A stretch of DNA of 64,000 nucleotides from Betaproteobacteria bacterium (GCA_016704895.1 JADIZG010000065.1:1-64000); one strand, 5' to 3'; positions 46,444 through 57,441 are shown, counted from the stretch's first letter. Numbers and translations are program-made. The notes: generated from the sequence alone by a model not told the origin.

Positions 46444-47908
46444 CTACTTCGGCGGCGCGATGCCCAGCGCGCGGCGGGCCTCGCCCAGCGACCTGAACGA
46501 CAGCGCCCCTCCGGTCGGCGACTCGAGCTTCCAGCCGGCGAGGCTCGTCGCGTCCGGGATCCGCGGACGCTTTCGCCGGGTAGCTCGCGCGCCCCGTGTA
46601 GCGGTGCCCGTGCTCGCGCGCGGTGACGGTCCCGTCGGGCTGCGCGATGCGGAACGAAAACGTGAGGTCGAACGCGTACTCGCGCTTCCCCGTGGGCGTC
46701 ACGCTGCCTTCGACCGTCCACGGCGGTCCGTAGTACGACGACATCGAGGGCGTGTTCGTGGCGAGGATGCGCGTGCCGGTCGCGCGCACGCGGGTCGCCT
46801 TCGCGACGGAGCCGGGGCCGCGCGGCAGCGCGACCTGGAGGAGCGACGCGACGTCCTGCGCGGCGAGCAGCGGATCGTTCAGGAGCTCCGCGCCCTCGCC
46901 GGGCAACGATCCGTCGCTCTTCGTGGCGAGCACCTCGCCATCGATCAGGATCGCGTCCGCGCGGCCGCGGCGGTAGGGACTGGACTCCTCGAGGCTCACC
47001 TTGAGGTCGCGGCCCGCGCCGACGGTGACCTCGTAGCGCGAGCGGACCTCGCCCTGCGCGAGATCGATCTTCATCGTCGCGAACTCGAACCAGGGACCCA
47101 CCGGAAGCGCAGCCAGCAGCACGACCGCGATCGTCTCGCCCGGCGGCAGGCCCGCGATCCGCGCGATCGCCCACACGACCGCCGGCTGGACCGCGAGCTT
47201 GATCGCCGCGATCGCGACGCTCACGCGCCAGCCCTCGCGCACCGCGTAGGTGCCCAGCCCCATGCCCAGCACGATCAGCGAGAGCGGGATCGCGGCCTGC
47301 GCGAGCAGCGCGAGCGCGCGGTCCACCCAACCGGGAAGCGCGAGCCCGGTGAACCCGAACGCCGTGCCTGCGAGGATGCTCGCGACGACCGGGTTCGCGA
47401 CGACGCCCTTCGCGGTCGCGGCGAACCGCGCGGCCGACAGCGTGCTGTGCCGCGCCCATTCGACCGAGACGGAGACGAGCGTCCACAGCGTGAGCGTGTT
47501 GAACACGACGACGAGCGAGACGACCGGCATCGCGGCTTCCCCGAGCGTCACCTGGACGAGCGGCACGCCGAGCAGCACGTTGTTCGAGAAGATGCCGCCC
47601 AGCGCGAACACCGACTGCGCGACGCCGTCGTGCCGGAACGCGGCGCGGGAGACGGCGCGTCCGATCGCGAACACGACCAGGCACCCGCCGAAGTAGGCGA
47701 GGAGGACTCGCGCGTCGACCGGCGGCAGCGTCGAGAAGTCGCTCATGAGCCGGAACAGGAACGCGGGGATCGCGACCGAGAACACGAACCGCGTCAGCGC
47801 ATCGGTCGCGGCCGCGGGCCAGCGGCCGCTTCGCGCGAGGCCGAAGCCCAGTGCGATCAGCGCGAACAGCGGCGCCGTCAGCGCGACGAAGTGGAGGAGG
47901 GCAGGCAT
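46444..47908 (-). CDS. AEC-family transporter N-terminus fused to an unknown domain (frameshifted)
   Basis: The first 272 residues are an AEC (auxin efflux carrier-type) transporter: about eight helices, with VFSVAIPAFLFRLMSDFST, GIFSNNVLLGVPLVQVTLG and IPLSLIVLGMGLG. Normal AEC proteins continue for one or two more helices after LLAALPVGP. Here the sequence at about 47090 turns instead into FEFATMKIDLAQGEVRSRYE, an unrelated soluble region ending in GWKLESPTGGALSFRSLGEA. A break near 46560 must be corrected to reach the stop at 46444. It may be a real fusion, a deletion, or an assembly join. Confidence 0.6.
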
Positions 47909-48038
47909 CGGGCGCGCACGGCGCTCGTCCGCGTGGCCGAGGGGTGGGCGATTGTCGCAGATCGACTGCTCCGCTTGGCGGTGGGCGCGCCTGTCGCATA
48001 GACTTCGGGCGGCCAACTCAAGCGGGGAAGCGACGACC

Positions 48039-48823
48039 GTGGACTACCGGCGCATGCATCACGACGAGCTCGACCGCTCCGAATGGGACCGCCCGCGGCG
48101 CGATGACGCGCCGGCCCGTCGCCTCGTGATCTGCAGCACGCCTCGCTCCGGCTCGTACCTGTTGTGCCGGCAGATGATCAATGCGGGCCTGGGCCTGCCG
48201 ACCGAGTACTTCCGCGAACGGACCGTTGGGCGCCTGGGGGCGCGCTGGGGGGTGGCGCCGGGCGACGACGACGCCTACATCGACGAGCTGGAGGCTCGCC
48301 GCACGACGGACAACGGCGTGTTCGCCGCCAAGATCCAGGGGCACCAGCTAGCTGCGCATCCGCGCGTCCGCGAGCGGCTCCTCGAGCGCGCCGACGTGCT
48401 CGTCCTGCTGTATAGGCGCGACCTTCTCGCGCAGGCGGTGTCCTGGCAGGTCTCGCTCGCGACCGGCTACTGGTCGTTCGACACGACGCCCGGCCCCAGG
48501 GGGCCGAACGTCAGCCTCGCGGACCCCGGGCAGGCGATGAAGCTCGCCGCGGCGCTCTTTCGCGATAACCAGGCTTGGGCCGAGCTCCTGCCGCGGTTCC
48601 GCGGCAAGCTCCTCCGGGTCCCGTACGAGTCGTTCGTCAACGACCAGGGCGCGCTGCTCCGGGAGATTGCCGGCGAGCTCGGCCTCCCCGCCGACGCTGG
48701 ACGCTGCCGCCCCCGGAGGAACGCGACAATCGACTGCCGGACGACGTCGAGGCCGCGCGAGCCCGCTTGCTCGCGCAAGTCCGCGAGGCGGCGGCGCTGG
48801 CGGCGGCCTCGGCCGGGCGCTGA
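48039..48823 (+). CDS. Stf0-type sulfotransferase (frameshifted)
   Basis: The protein has the PAPS-binding loop CSTPRSGSYLLC near the N-terminus, the Stf0 pattern LPTEYFRE, then RRDLLAQAVSWQVSLATGYW and a C-terminal YESFV segment. Stf0 enzymes sulfate trehalose in mycobacteria; the substrate here is unknown. A break near 48697 joins the last frame, ending VREAAALAAASAG. The GTG at 48039 is used; an ATG at 48054 is also possible. Repaired length is about 261 residues. Confidence 0.8.
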
Positions 48824-48870
48824 CCCGGGCGGGGCGGGGCCGGCACGGGCCTTGCGTCTCGATCTCGACG

Positions 48871-50445
48871 ATGGCCCGCTTCCCCCCCGAATTCGTCGGC
48901 ACGCCGCTGGGCAATGCGTTCGAGCGCCTGCGCGCCCGCCGCGTGGCCGAGGCGCGCGAGACGGCGGTCACCGCGCACGACCTGGCGCTCGCCTGCGACG
49001 ACGAGGCCGTCGCCGCATGGGCGGCGCTGGCGCTGGCGCAGGCCGACTACCAGGATGCCGCCTTCGCGTCGGCGATACGGCGTGCGCTCGACGTGCAGGC
49101 GCGCGCGGAGGCGCTCGACGACGCGCGCCTCGGCGTCGAGGCGGCCCTCGCGCTCGGCAGCGGCTTCTGGCGCATCGGCGACTCCGAGACCGCGCTGTCG
49201 GTCATCGAGAACGAGATCGACCGCGCGTTCCGGCTGGGCGACCGCGAGCTCCTCGCGGCGCTGCACCGGGTGCTCGGCGTCACGCTCTCCGAAATCGGCG
49301 GTCACGTCGCGGGGGTGGCGACGCTCGAGCGGGCCTTCGGCTACGCGCTCGAGAGCGGCGTACCGCAGGCGATCTGCGAGTGCGCGAACTCGCTGGGTGG
49401 CGCTATCTACGCATCCTGCCGAAACGCCGACCCCGACGCCAAGGCGGACGCGCTCGCCAATGCCGAGGCCATGATCCGCACGTCGCTCGACGTGGCGACC
49501 GAGGAGGGCGACCTGCCGGCGATCGCCGCCGCGGAATCGAGCCTGGGGGCCGTGATCATCGAGCGCGGGGACTGGGTCGAGGGACGACTGTGGACCGCGC
49601 GCGCCCTCGAGAAGACGCAAGCGTCGGGCGACCTCCTGTCCGAGGGCGAGTCGCTGGCGAGCCTCGCCGAGTGCGACCGCGAGCTCGGGGCACTCGATGC
49701 CGCGCTCGCGTCGCTCGAGCAGGCCTACGCGATCGCCGCGACGCAGCAGGCGAAGCCGCTCCTGCGCCGCGTCCATCTGCAGATCTCGCAGACGCTAGAG
49801 CGCGCGGGTCGGCATGCCGACGCCCTGACGCACTACAAGCGCCACCACGCGCTCGAGCGGGAGATCGCTGCGGACATCGCCGAGCAGCGCGCTCGCATGT
49901 CGGGACTGCGCCTCGACCGGGAGCGCGCCCGCCGCGAGGCGGACCAGTTCCGCGCCGAGACGCGCGAGCTGACCGACGCGGTGGAGCGCGACTCGCTCAC
50001 CGGCATCGGCAACCGCCGGGCGTTCGACCGTGCGCTGGGCGCGCTGCTGTCGCAGGGCGATGCGCGCTGCACGCTCGCGCTGATCGACTGCGACCACTTC
50101 AAGGCGGTGAACGACCGGGCGTCGCACCTGGCCGGCGACCGGGTCCTGCAGCGCATCGCGAAGGTGCTGACGCAGGCGTCCCGCAAGAGCGACCTCGCCG
50201 CGCGCTTCGGGGGCGACGAGTTCGCGGTCGTCTTCGCCGATGCCGCGCGCGACGAAGCCGCGAACGTGTGCGAGCGCATCCGCGCCGCCATCGAGCAATA
50301 CGCGGACGACGGCGCGCCTGCCGTCACCGTCAGCATCGGCGTCGCGGCGGCCGCCCGGGCGACACCGTCGAGCGGTTGATCGGCGCGCCGATGACGCCCT
50401 CTATCGGGCGAAGGCGGAGGGCGCAACCGCGTGGCGGTCGGATGA
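48871..50445 (+). CDS. TPR-containing GGDEF protein, diguanylate cyclase (frameshifted at 3' end)
   Basis: The N-terminal 350 residues are helical, with TPR-like units (AWAALALAQADYQDAAFA, LASLAECDRELGALDAALAS). The GGDEF domain follows: DSLTGIGNRRAFDRAL, IDCDHFKAVND and the catalytic RFGGDEF (GGDEF at about 447-451). No I-site RxxD is obvious. It makes cyclic di-GMP, probably in response to a protein or ligand bound by the TPR part. Two shifts near 50355 and 50425 restore the usual ending ADDALYRAKAEG. Repaired length about 524 residues; it overlaps the 3' end of the DUF1631 gene. Confidence 0.85.
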
Positions 50446-52854
50446 GGTCCCCCTGGCGGATCGCGGCGACTCCGGGGCGGCAGGGCGGGATCCGCCCGAC
50501 GCTCGCTTCTTCCCGGGCCGCCGGGCCGGCGGAGACGCGGCGCCCTGGGCGGCCTTTGTCGGCCGTTGCGCGCCGATGCGGTCGAGCGCGGCCGACACGG
50601 CGCGATCGACGAGCGGCACCGGCTCCATCACGAGCGCGGCGCGGCCGTTGGTGAGCTCCCACGCGAGCTCCTCGGGCGAGTAGACGAACGCGCGCGACCG
50701 CAGCCGGCTCGTGAAGACGTAGCGCGTGCGCATCGGCGAGATCCAGTGGAGCCGCGCGTTCGTCCGGCCTTCGTCGGTCTCGAAAGCGAGCCAGGTGCCG
50801 AGCACCATGTCGTTCACGAAGTCGTGCACGTTGGTCGCGGGCGGCAGCCCCGTGGCCGGCGGCGCGGCGGGCGGCGCGGCCTCGGCCGCCGCCTTCGCCG
50901 CCGCGGGCTTGATCGCCTCGATGTGGAGTCGATAGAGCTCGTCGAAGAACGGCTTCGTGCGCTCAGCGTCGAGGCCGAGCGCCTTGCATCCGTTTCGCAG
51001 GCTGACGACGAGCCCGGGCACCAGCTTGGTCAGGCGCGCCTTCTGTCCCGTCCGCTCCTTCGCCGTGATGCTCCAGAGCAGGTCGTCGACGGTCTTGAGG
51101 CCGCGCGCCAGCGCCTCGCTCGCCGCGCCGTCGCGCTTGCGAACGCTCGCGAGGAAGTCCGCCCAGACGGTCTCGGCGAACGAGCGCACCTCGAACGGGA
51201 CTTCGATGCCGCCGAGCTTGTCGCGCAGCTGCGCGCGCACGGAGGAGCGATCCTCCTCCTGCGACTCGTTCGCGAGCGCCGTGGCGACGTCGGGGCTGGC
51301 CGCGGTCTCGGTGCTGCGCGCCTCCGACTCGATGAAGGCGGTGAGCTTGCGGTCGGCCTGCGCGAACGCGGCGACGTCGATCTCGAAGCTGTAGCAGACG
51401 TCGTCGACGACCGCCGTCGCGGTGCGCTGGAACGCGTCGAAGTACCGCGCGTCGCCGGTCGCGCCGATCGCGGCCGACGCGAGGTGGTCGATGAACTTCC
51501 GCGCCGGATGCTCGCGGTCCGAGAAGAACGTGCGGTCGAGCAGGCCCACCTTGACGACCGGCACCTGGAGGCGGCCGAAGAGCTCGCGCAGCGACTCGGG
51601 GATCGACGGGTCCCGGAAAACGTAGTCGAACAGGAGCGCGATCACGTCCATCGTGATGCGGTCGGTCTCGTGCTCGAGCTGGTCGGCGATCGCGAGCCGG
51701 ATGTACGGCACGAGGTTCTGCGGAACCGTCACGCCCGCGCCGTCCTCCGCCTTCGGCGCCGCGTCGGCGATCGCGGCGGGCAGGTCGAGGCGCTGCCATT
51801 GCGCGAGCATCTTGAACAGCGGCGAGTTCGTGCCGAGCGCCATCAGCGGGTCGATGCTCGGCATGTCGCCCGGGGCGGCGTCGGGCGCGAGCGCTTCCGG
51901 CGGCATGCTCGACGCGATCTTCGACAGCGCGGCGAGGCCGGCCATCACCTGCGGCGCCAGGGCGAGCCCCGGGGCAGCCTCGGCGGGGAGCGGCGCGCGG
52001 CCCTGCGCCTCCGGGGCCGGTCGCTGCGACGGCATCCTGTCGGCGAACCGGAGCGCGAGCGGGGCGTCGGGATCCGAGAACGTCGGCGGAATGACGATGT
52101 CGGTCGGCATCGGACCCGCTTCGCTCATCAGCCGGCTGAACGCCGGCAGCAGATCGCGGTCGTCCGAAGGCCACAGGTCGCTCTTCGCGCGTAGCGCCGC
52201 CTTGATGTCGGGCAGCACGTTGCGGTCGGCCAGGAAGCGGTTGACGCGGATGTAGACCTTGTTCGCCGAGGGCGTGATGTCGGCGACGAGCCGCTCCATC
52301 AGCGGCCGCCAGATCTTCGCGACCGGGTAGGTCGCGCGCGACGTGACGCCGAGCGCGTCGAGCAGGTACGCGGGCGAGAACGGGCTGTCGAGCTCGGTCG
52401 TCGCTCGCTCGCCCAGGAGGTCCGCCACGCGCAGCTCGAGCGCGTCGAGTTCGCGCCGCGTGAAGCGCACGAGGAACGACGTCGCCGCGGTCAGCGCCGC
52501 CTGCTTGTCGTGGTCGAACGCCGTGAGCACGCGCAGCGAAGCGAGCGACGCGTCGAAGTCCGGCCGGCGTCCCTTCCGGCGTTCGCCCGCGAGGCGGCGC
52601 TCGAAGAGCTCGGCGAGCACCGAATCGAACTTCGCCAACCAGTCCGCTCGCTTGTCCTGGAACGCCTGCGCCTCGGCGCGCGAAACGTAGTCGGAAAACT
52701 CGAAAAGGTCGTTGGTCGTCTCGATCGACGTGCGCGCGAGATCCAGGAAGTCGGCGGCGTAGAGCGTGAAGGCCTGGCGCAGCAGCGCCTGCCGCTCGGC
52801 TGGCGGAGCCGAAGCGCTGCTCGCGGAGGGAGGGGAGGGGGGGGCGGCCGTCAT
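50401..52854 (-). CDS. DUF1631 protein with PilZ-like C-terminus
   Basis: The 817-residue protein matches DUF1631: RQAFTLYAADFLDLARTSIE at the start, the FSPAYLLDALGVTSRATYPV and FLADRNVLPDIKAALRAK blocks, and a long helical middle. The last 130 residues (LGTWLAFETDEGRTNARLHW, RYVFTSRLRSRAFVYS) have the form of a PilZ-like beta-barrel, which could bind cyclic di-GMP, though the RxxxR motif is not clearly seen. Convergent with the GGDEF gene. A basic, Ala/Ser/Pro-rich tail follows. DUF1631 proteins are large, cytoplasmic and uncharacterised. Confidence 0.85.
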   Translation of the reverse strand: MTAAPPSPPSASSASAPPAERQALLRQAFTLYAADFLDLARTSIETTNDLFEFSDYVSRAEAQAFQDKRADWLAKFDSVLAELFERRLAGERRKGRRPDFDASLASLRVLTAFDHDKQAALTAATSFLVRFTRRELDALELRVADLLGERATTELDSPFSPAYLLDALGVTSRATYPVAKIWRPLMERLVADITPSANKVYIRVNRFLADRNVLPDIKAALRAKSDLWPSDDRDLLPAFSRLMSEAGPMPTDIVIPPTFSDPDAPLALRFADRMPSQRPAPEAQGRAPLPAEAAPGLALAPQVMAGLAALSKIASSMPPEALAPDAAPGDMPSIDPLMALGTNSPLFKMLAQWQRLDLPAAIADAAPKAEDGAGVTVPQNLVPYIRLAIADQLEHETDRITMDVIALLFDYVFRDPSIPESLRELFGRLQVPVVKVGLLDRTFFSDREHPARKFIDHLASAAIGATGDARYFDAFQRTATAVVDDVCYSFEIDVAAFAQADRKLTAFIESEARSTETAASPDVATALANESQEEDRSSVRAQLRDKLGGIEVPFEVRSFAETVWADFLASVRKRDGAASEALARGLKTVDDLLWSITAKERTGQKARLTKLVPGLVVSLRNGCKALGLDAERTKPFFDELYRLHIEAIKPAAAKAAAEAAPPAAPPATGLPPATNVHDFVNDMVLGTWLAFETDEGRTNARLHWISPMRTRYVFTSRLRSRAFVYSPEELAWELTNGRAALVMEPVPLVDRAVSAALDRIGAQRPTKAAQGAASPPARRPGKKRASGGSRPAAPESPRSARGTSSDRHAVAPSAFAR

Positions 52855-53747
52855 CGGGACTCAACCATGCGCGCCGGGTGCAAACGCCTGCGTGCCGTTG
52901 CCATTTTACGAGACTCCCGGGCCGGCTGCCTCGCTGCCGGACCGGAGGCACGAACGATCGTACGCGCGGCGCCTGTGCTTGAATCGGGCGCTCGCCGGTC
53001 GTTCCGGCGGCGCCTCGGGGGGGCCGTCGCCCTGTCGAGTCCCGCCGGCGCTGGCGGGGCGGTTCCGCTCCCCTGCCGGCCTACGCCGCGGCGCCGCGGC
53101 GACGGCCTGTGTCGCGCTCGCGGCTCGTCGCCGCGCCGCGGTCGGCGCTGGCCTCCTGGTCGGCGGGCGCGCGCCGGCGACCGCCCGGGATCGGCGCCGA
53201 CCCGGCCGACGATGCCCGGAGGAGCTCGACGCGCGGAAGGCGGCGCTCGACGAGGCGTCGCGCGAAGTGCTCAAGCCTGCCTGCCGGTGCGGCGTCCCAG
53301 GCGCGCCCCCGAAGCCCCGGCGCCGGCACCGGCCCGCACCGGCGGCGGCCGTCCCGCCCGGCCCACGGCCCCCGCGGGGCGAAGGCGACCGCCCCTGCCG
53401 GCGACGCCTGCCCCGTGCGCCCGTGGGCGCAGATGATCGGCGAAATGTCCCGCTGCTCGAGCGACGGTCTGATTCCGCGCCACCAGTCCGAGCGCCGCCT
53501 CCGGGCTCGCTATTGCGACGGCTGGTGGGGAACGGTGCCGGAGTGCCCGGCGAGCCGCTCCGACGTACGCAACTGACGCGCATTCCGTCGCGCGCGGGTG
53601 CCCCCCGTCCTCCGCACGGCGCACCCCGTCGCATCGCGGTGCGCGCGGCGCTTCGGCGCCCCTGCCGCATCGGGTAGACTCGCGGCCCCATCGGTGCCAC
53701 ATCGCCGTCAACCCGCGCGACGCCGCCGCCTTCCCGGAGACCAGACG
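52855..53747. other. 890-bp interval with a broken small gene
   Basis: Between DUF1631 and the subtilase no intact gene was found. The segment from about 53050 to 53576 holds remains of a protein described separately. The rest is GC-rich without recognisable coding sequence or terminator. Confidence 0.4.
53050..53576 (+). pseudogene. Frame-broken small membrane protein ending in the CxGWWG motif
   Basis: One frame gives a hydrophobic stretch (ALAARRRAAVGAGLLVG) and EELDARKAALDEASREVLKP; another ends with PWAQMIGEMSRC and ARYCDGWWGTVPECP. The same ending recurs in the gene at 55648 (ARTRYCSGWWGSADECP type). The N-terminal zinc ribbon of that paralogue was not found here. It is broken by at least two shifts, either errors or decay. 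It lies directly upstream of the subtilase. Confidence 0.45.
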
Positions 53748-55589
53748 ATGTCCTGGCTGAGCCGTTCCGTCCTGGCGTTCGCCGCGGCCTTCGCCGTGGC
53801 GCAGAGCGCATCCGCGCAAGTCGCGAAGCTGCGAATCGACAAGGCCGCCGACCTTCCGCGCTTCGAGTACCGGATCGACGGCAAGGTCGAGGACCTGCTC
53901 GCCGATCCCGCGAAGTTCGCGGCGTTCGCGGCAGCGGTGCGGCGCGACGCGCAGTCGGTGCTCGACCGCTACGAGATCGCCGACAAGGCCACCGAGCGGC
54001 AGCTCCTGGCCACGCTGATGCAGCTCGACTGGCTCGAGGGCCGCCACGACGACGCGATGGCGAGGCTCGCACGGATCCGCGCGCTCGAGGAGAAGCCGGC
54101 CGACAAGCTCACGTCGGGCATGGTGCTCCGCTCGGTCGACGGCGCCAGGCGAACGGCCGGAGGCACGAGCGGCGACGCGTACCGCGCGGAGGTGGGCAGG
54201 CGGTTGCGCGGCGAGCTCGACGCGATGCCCTACGCGGTGGTCGAGAACAACGTCAAGGGCGCGAAGACGTCGGCCGAGATCACGAGCGAGGCGCTCGTGC
54301 TGGGCCAGGTCCGCGACGTGATCCAGCCGATCGTCGACAAGTCGGGAACGCTGTCGTCGGACTTCGCGCCGGGCATCGTCGCCGCGAAATACCGGCTCGC
54401 CGTGCTGCTGCCGCTCAAGGGGGTGCTGGTCGACGCCTACGCCGGTTACCTCGCGGCGAACCGCGTCGAGAAGGCGGACATCTGGGCCGCGCGCGACGCG
54501 ACGCTGCCGGCCGATCGCGGCTACGCGCCCGTCGCCGTCGCGGTCTGGGACAGCGGCGTCGACAGCGCGCTGTTCCGCGACCGCCTCGTGCGCGATGCGT
54601 CCGGCGCGCCGGCGCTCATCGCGTTCGACAAGTACTCGGACCCGGCGACCGGCGAGCTCTACCCCGTGCCCGCGGAGCTCAGGGACAAGCTGCCGCGCAT
54701 GAAGTCGCGGCTGAAGGGGTTCTCGGACCTGCAGGCGAACGTCGACAGCGCCGAGGCGACCGAAGTCAAGCAGTACCTGTCGAACCTGAAGCCCGGCGAG
54801 TACAAGGCGGCGATCGAGGAGCTGTCGGCCGCCGGCAACTACATCCACGGCACGCACGTCGCGGGCATCGCGGCGGCGGGGAACCCGTACGCGCGCCTCG
54901 CCGTCGCCCGCATCGAGTTCGGCCACACGCTGCAGCCCGACCCGTGCCCCAGCCTCGAGCTCACGCGCAAGGACGCGCGCAACACGCAGGCCTACGTCGA
55001 CTTCTTCCGCCGGCACCGGGTGCGCGTCGTCAACATGAGCTTCGGCGGCAGCGTCGGCGACGTCGAGGGGCAGCTCGAGCAGTGCGGCATCGGCGCGAAC
55101 GCCGACGAGCGCAGGAAGATCGCGCGCGAGTGGTTCGACATCGGCAAGGACGCGTTCGTCAAGGCGATGGCCTCCGCGCCGGAGGTCCTTTTCGTCGCGG
55201 CGGCGGGCAACGAGAACGCGGACTCGTCGTTCGCCGAGTCGATCCCGGCGGACATCGTGCTGCCGAACCTGATCACGGTGGGCGCGGTCGACAAGGCCGG
55301 CGACGAAGCCCCGTTCACGAGCTACGGCAAGACCGTCGTCGTGCACGCGAACGGCTATCTCGTCGACAGCGTGATCCCGGGCGGCGAGCGGCTCGCCGAG
55401 TCGGGCACGTCGATGTCGGCGCCGCAGGTGACGAACCTCGCCGCGAAGATCCTCGCGGTCAACCCGGCCCTCACGCCGCCGCAGGTGATCGAGATCATTC
55501 GCGAGACGGCGGAGAAGACCGCCGACGGCCGCCGCGTGCTGATCCATCCGCGGAAGGCGATCGCGGCCGCGCAGGCGAAGCAGGGCTAG
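53748..55589 (+). CDS. Exported subtilisin-like serine protease (S8)
   Basis: The 613-residue protein has a signal peptide (to about residue 24, QSASAQ) and, after a long N-terminal region (to about residue 260), the S8 triad: VWDSGVDS (D268), HGTHVAGIAAAG (H367) and SGTSMSAPQVT (S555). The AAAGNENADS block supplies the oxyanion Asn. The N-terminal 240 residues may be a pro-region or a separate helical domain. It probably acts in the periplasm or outside the cell. GGAGA lies upstream of the ATG. It is flanked by two related small membrane proteins. Confidence 0.93.
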   Translation: MSWLSRSVLAFAAAFAVAQSASAQVAKLRIDKAADLPRFEYRIDGKVEDLLADPAKFAAFAAAVRRDAQSVLDRYEIADKATERQLLATLMQLDWLEGRHDDAMARLARIRALEEKPADKLTSGMVLRSVDGARRTAGGTSGDAYRAEVGRRLRGELDAMPYAVVENNVKGAKTSAEITSEALVLGQVRDVIQPIVDKSGTLSSDFAPGIVAAKYRLAVLLPLKGVLVDAYAGYLAANRVEKADIWAARDATLPADRGYAPVAVAVWDSGVDSALFRDRLVRDASGAPALIAFDKYSDPATGELYPVPAELRDKLPRMKSRLKGFSDLQANVDSAEATEVKQYLSNLKPGEYKAAIEELSAAGNYIHGTHVAGIAAAGNPYARLAVARIEFGHTLQPDPCPSLELTRKDARNTQAYVDFFRRHRVRVVNMSFGGSVGDVEGQLEQCGIGANADERRKIAREWFDIGKDAFVKAMASAPEVLFVAAAGNENADSSFAESIPADIVLPNLITVGAVDKAGDEAPFTSYGKTVVVHANGYLVDSVIPGGERLAESGTSMSAPQVTNLAAKILAVNPALTPPQVIEIIRETAEKTADGRRVLIHPRKAIAAAQAKQG

Positions 55590-55647
55590 CGGTCGCGGCC
55601 GCCGCCGCGGTGCGGAAGTTGCTTGCCGATCCCCGTCGAGGGCGGGA

Positions 55648-56618
55648 ATGCCGGTGGATGGGCTCGGGAGTGACGCAGGGCGTCAATCCCTGACGGAGGT
55701 CGGGGTGGGCGGCGTACGCGCCCGGCGTGGCGACGCGTGCAGGACCTGCGGCGCCTATTTCGCCGCCGGCGACGGACGTTGCCCCAGTTGTGGCATGCCT
55801 CGACAGACCGTTCGTGGGGCGCACGGCCGCGACGGCGGCACGATCGCGCCATGGCCATCGGTGCGCCTTCGGGAGAACCTCCGGCCTACGGGCGCTTCGC
55901 CTCCTCCGCCGCGCCCAACCGCGGCGTGGCGTCGGGCGACGCCGGGCGACCGGACGCGGGCGCCGCACCATCGCCGCGCGCGTCGGATCCGCCGTCTGCG
56001 GCATCCGGCGCGCTCGAGCGCGAACCGGAGCTCGTCCGCCAGGAAACCAACGGCTCGCGCGGCGAGCGACTCGTCGCGTGGAGCGCGCTCGGCGTGCTCG
56101 CCGTCGCTGCGATGTTCTTCGTGCAGCGCATCGGGGAGGTGCGCGACGAGCCGGCGAGCCATGCTGCTGCGCCTTCCGCGGCGAGCGCGCCCGATCGTTT
56201 CCTTCCGGGCGCCGCGCAGGCGCCTGCTGATGCCCGGCGCCTGGCCCCGAGCGGTGCCGGATCGACGGCCGCGTCGCCGGACCCGGACGCGACGGCCGGC
56301 TCGAAGGTGGCGTCGCACAGGCCGCGACGACCGTCACCGGTGGCGATCTCGGCGGTGCGCAAGCCCTCCCGCGGGACCGAAACGCGCACACCATCGCCCG
56401 CCGTTCCTTCCGCAGCGCTTGCCGAGGAGCCGGGCGCCGACGCCGCGGCCGAGCCCTCGCGTTGGGGCCGCATGCGCGAGGAAATCGCCCTGTGCGCCCC
56501 CGACGGCTTCTTCGCGAAGCTGATCTGCGAGCTGGACGTGCGCACCCGGTACTGCAGCGGATGGTGGGGCAGCGCGGACGAGTGCCCGAGCGGGCGGACC
56601 GCGGATTACGGCAATTGA
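55648..56618 (+). CDS. Zinc-ribbon single-span membrane protein with C-terminal Cys motif (frameshifted)
   Basis: The N-terminus has a zinc ribbon (C31, C34, C45, C48; CRTCGAYFAAGDGRCPSCG). After a shift near 55830 the other frame reads a membrane helix (LVAWSALGVLAVAAMFFV), a long Ala/Pro/Ser-rich linker, and a C-terminal domain WGRMREEIALCAPDGFFAKL followed by RTRYCSGWWGSADECPSG. The last four cysteines probably pair outside the membrane. The layout recurs in the broken gene at 53050 and, at least in its first part, in the gene at 63609. Role unknown. Confidence 0.7.
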
Positions 56619-56691
56619 TGGTCGGACGCACGGCGTCCCGCGCGCGACGTCCTGCGCGCGGCAGCCGGTCCTCCCGTGGCGTCGCCGCGGC

Positions 56692-57441
56692 CTAGCCGCG
56701 CCCGACGAAGGGCATCTTCGTCGCCATGATCGTCATGAACTGCACGTTCGACGCGAGCGGGAGCTCGGCCATGTGCAGCACCGCCTCGCCGACGTGCGCG
56801 ACGTCCATCAGCGGCTCGATCGCGATCTCGCCGTTGGCCTGAGGGACGCCGGTCGCCATCTTCGCCGCCATCTCGGTGGCCGCGTTGCCGATGTCGATCT
56901 GGCCGCACGCGATGTCGTACTTGCGGCCGTCGAGCGACGCCGCCTTGGTGAGGCCGGTGACCGCGTGCTTGGTCGACGTGTAGGGCGCCGAGTTCGGCCT
57001 CGGCGCGTGCGCGGAGATCGAGCCGTTGTTGACGATGCGCCCGCCGCGCGGCGACTGCGACTTCATCACACGGAACGCCTGCTGCGTGCAGAGGAACACG
57101 CCGGTCAGGTTGATGTCGACCACGTTCTTCCACTGCTCGAACGTCAGGTCCTCGAGCGGGATCGGCGGCGCGCCGATACCGGCGTTGTTGAACAGGAAGT
57201 CGACGCGGCCCCAGGCGCGCACGACGTCGTCGAACAGCGCCTTCACCGAGGCGGGATCGGCGACGTCCGTCGGCACCGGGCGCGTCGTGCCGGCGGGCGC
57301 TTCGGCCGCGACGGCCTCGAGCGGCTCGCGGCGGCGTCCGGCGAGCGCGACCTTCCAGCCGTGGCGGGCGAGCGCGAGCGTGACGGCACGGCCGATGCCG
57401 GTGCCGGCGCCGGTGACGATGGCGATCTTCGAGGGGCTCAT
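56692..57441 (-). CDS. Short-chain dehydrogenase/reductase
   Basis: The 249-residue protein has TGAGTGIG (10-17) for NAD(P)H, NNAG, and the catalytic Ser, Tyr and Lys in [10 protein letters not shown] and [10 protein letters not shown]. The GRRREPL loop after the second strand favours NADPH. It is a classical SDR of unknown substrate. No signal peptide. Confidence 0.92.
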   Translation of the reverse strand: MSPSKIAIVTGAGTGIGRAVTLALARHGWKVALAGRRREPLEAVAAEAPAGTTRPVPTDVADPASVKALFDDVVRAWGRVDFLFNNAGIGAPPIPLEDLTFEQWKNVVDINLTGVFLCTQQAFRVMKSQSPRGGRIVNNGSISAHAPRPNSAPYTSTKHAVTGLTKAASLDGRKYDIACGQIDIGNAATEMAAKMATGVPQANGEIAIEPLMDVAHVGEAVLHMAELPLASNVQFMTIMATKMPFVGRG

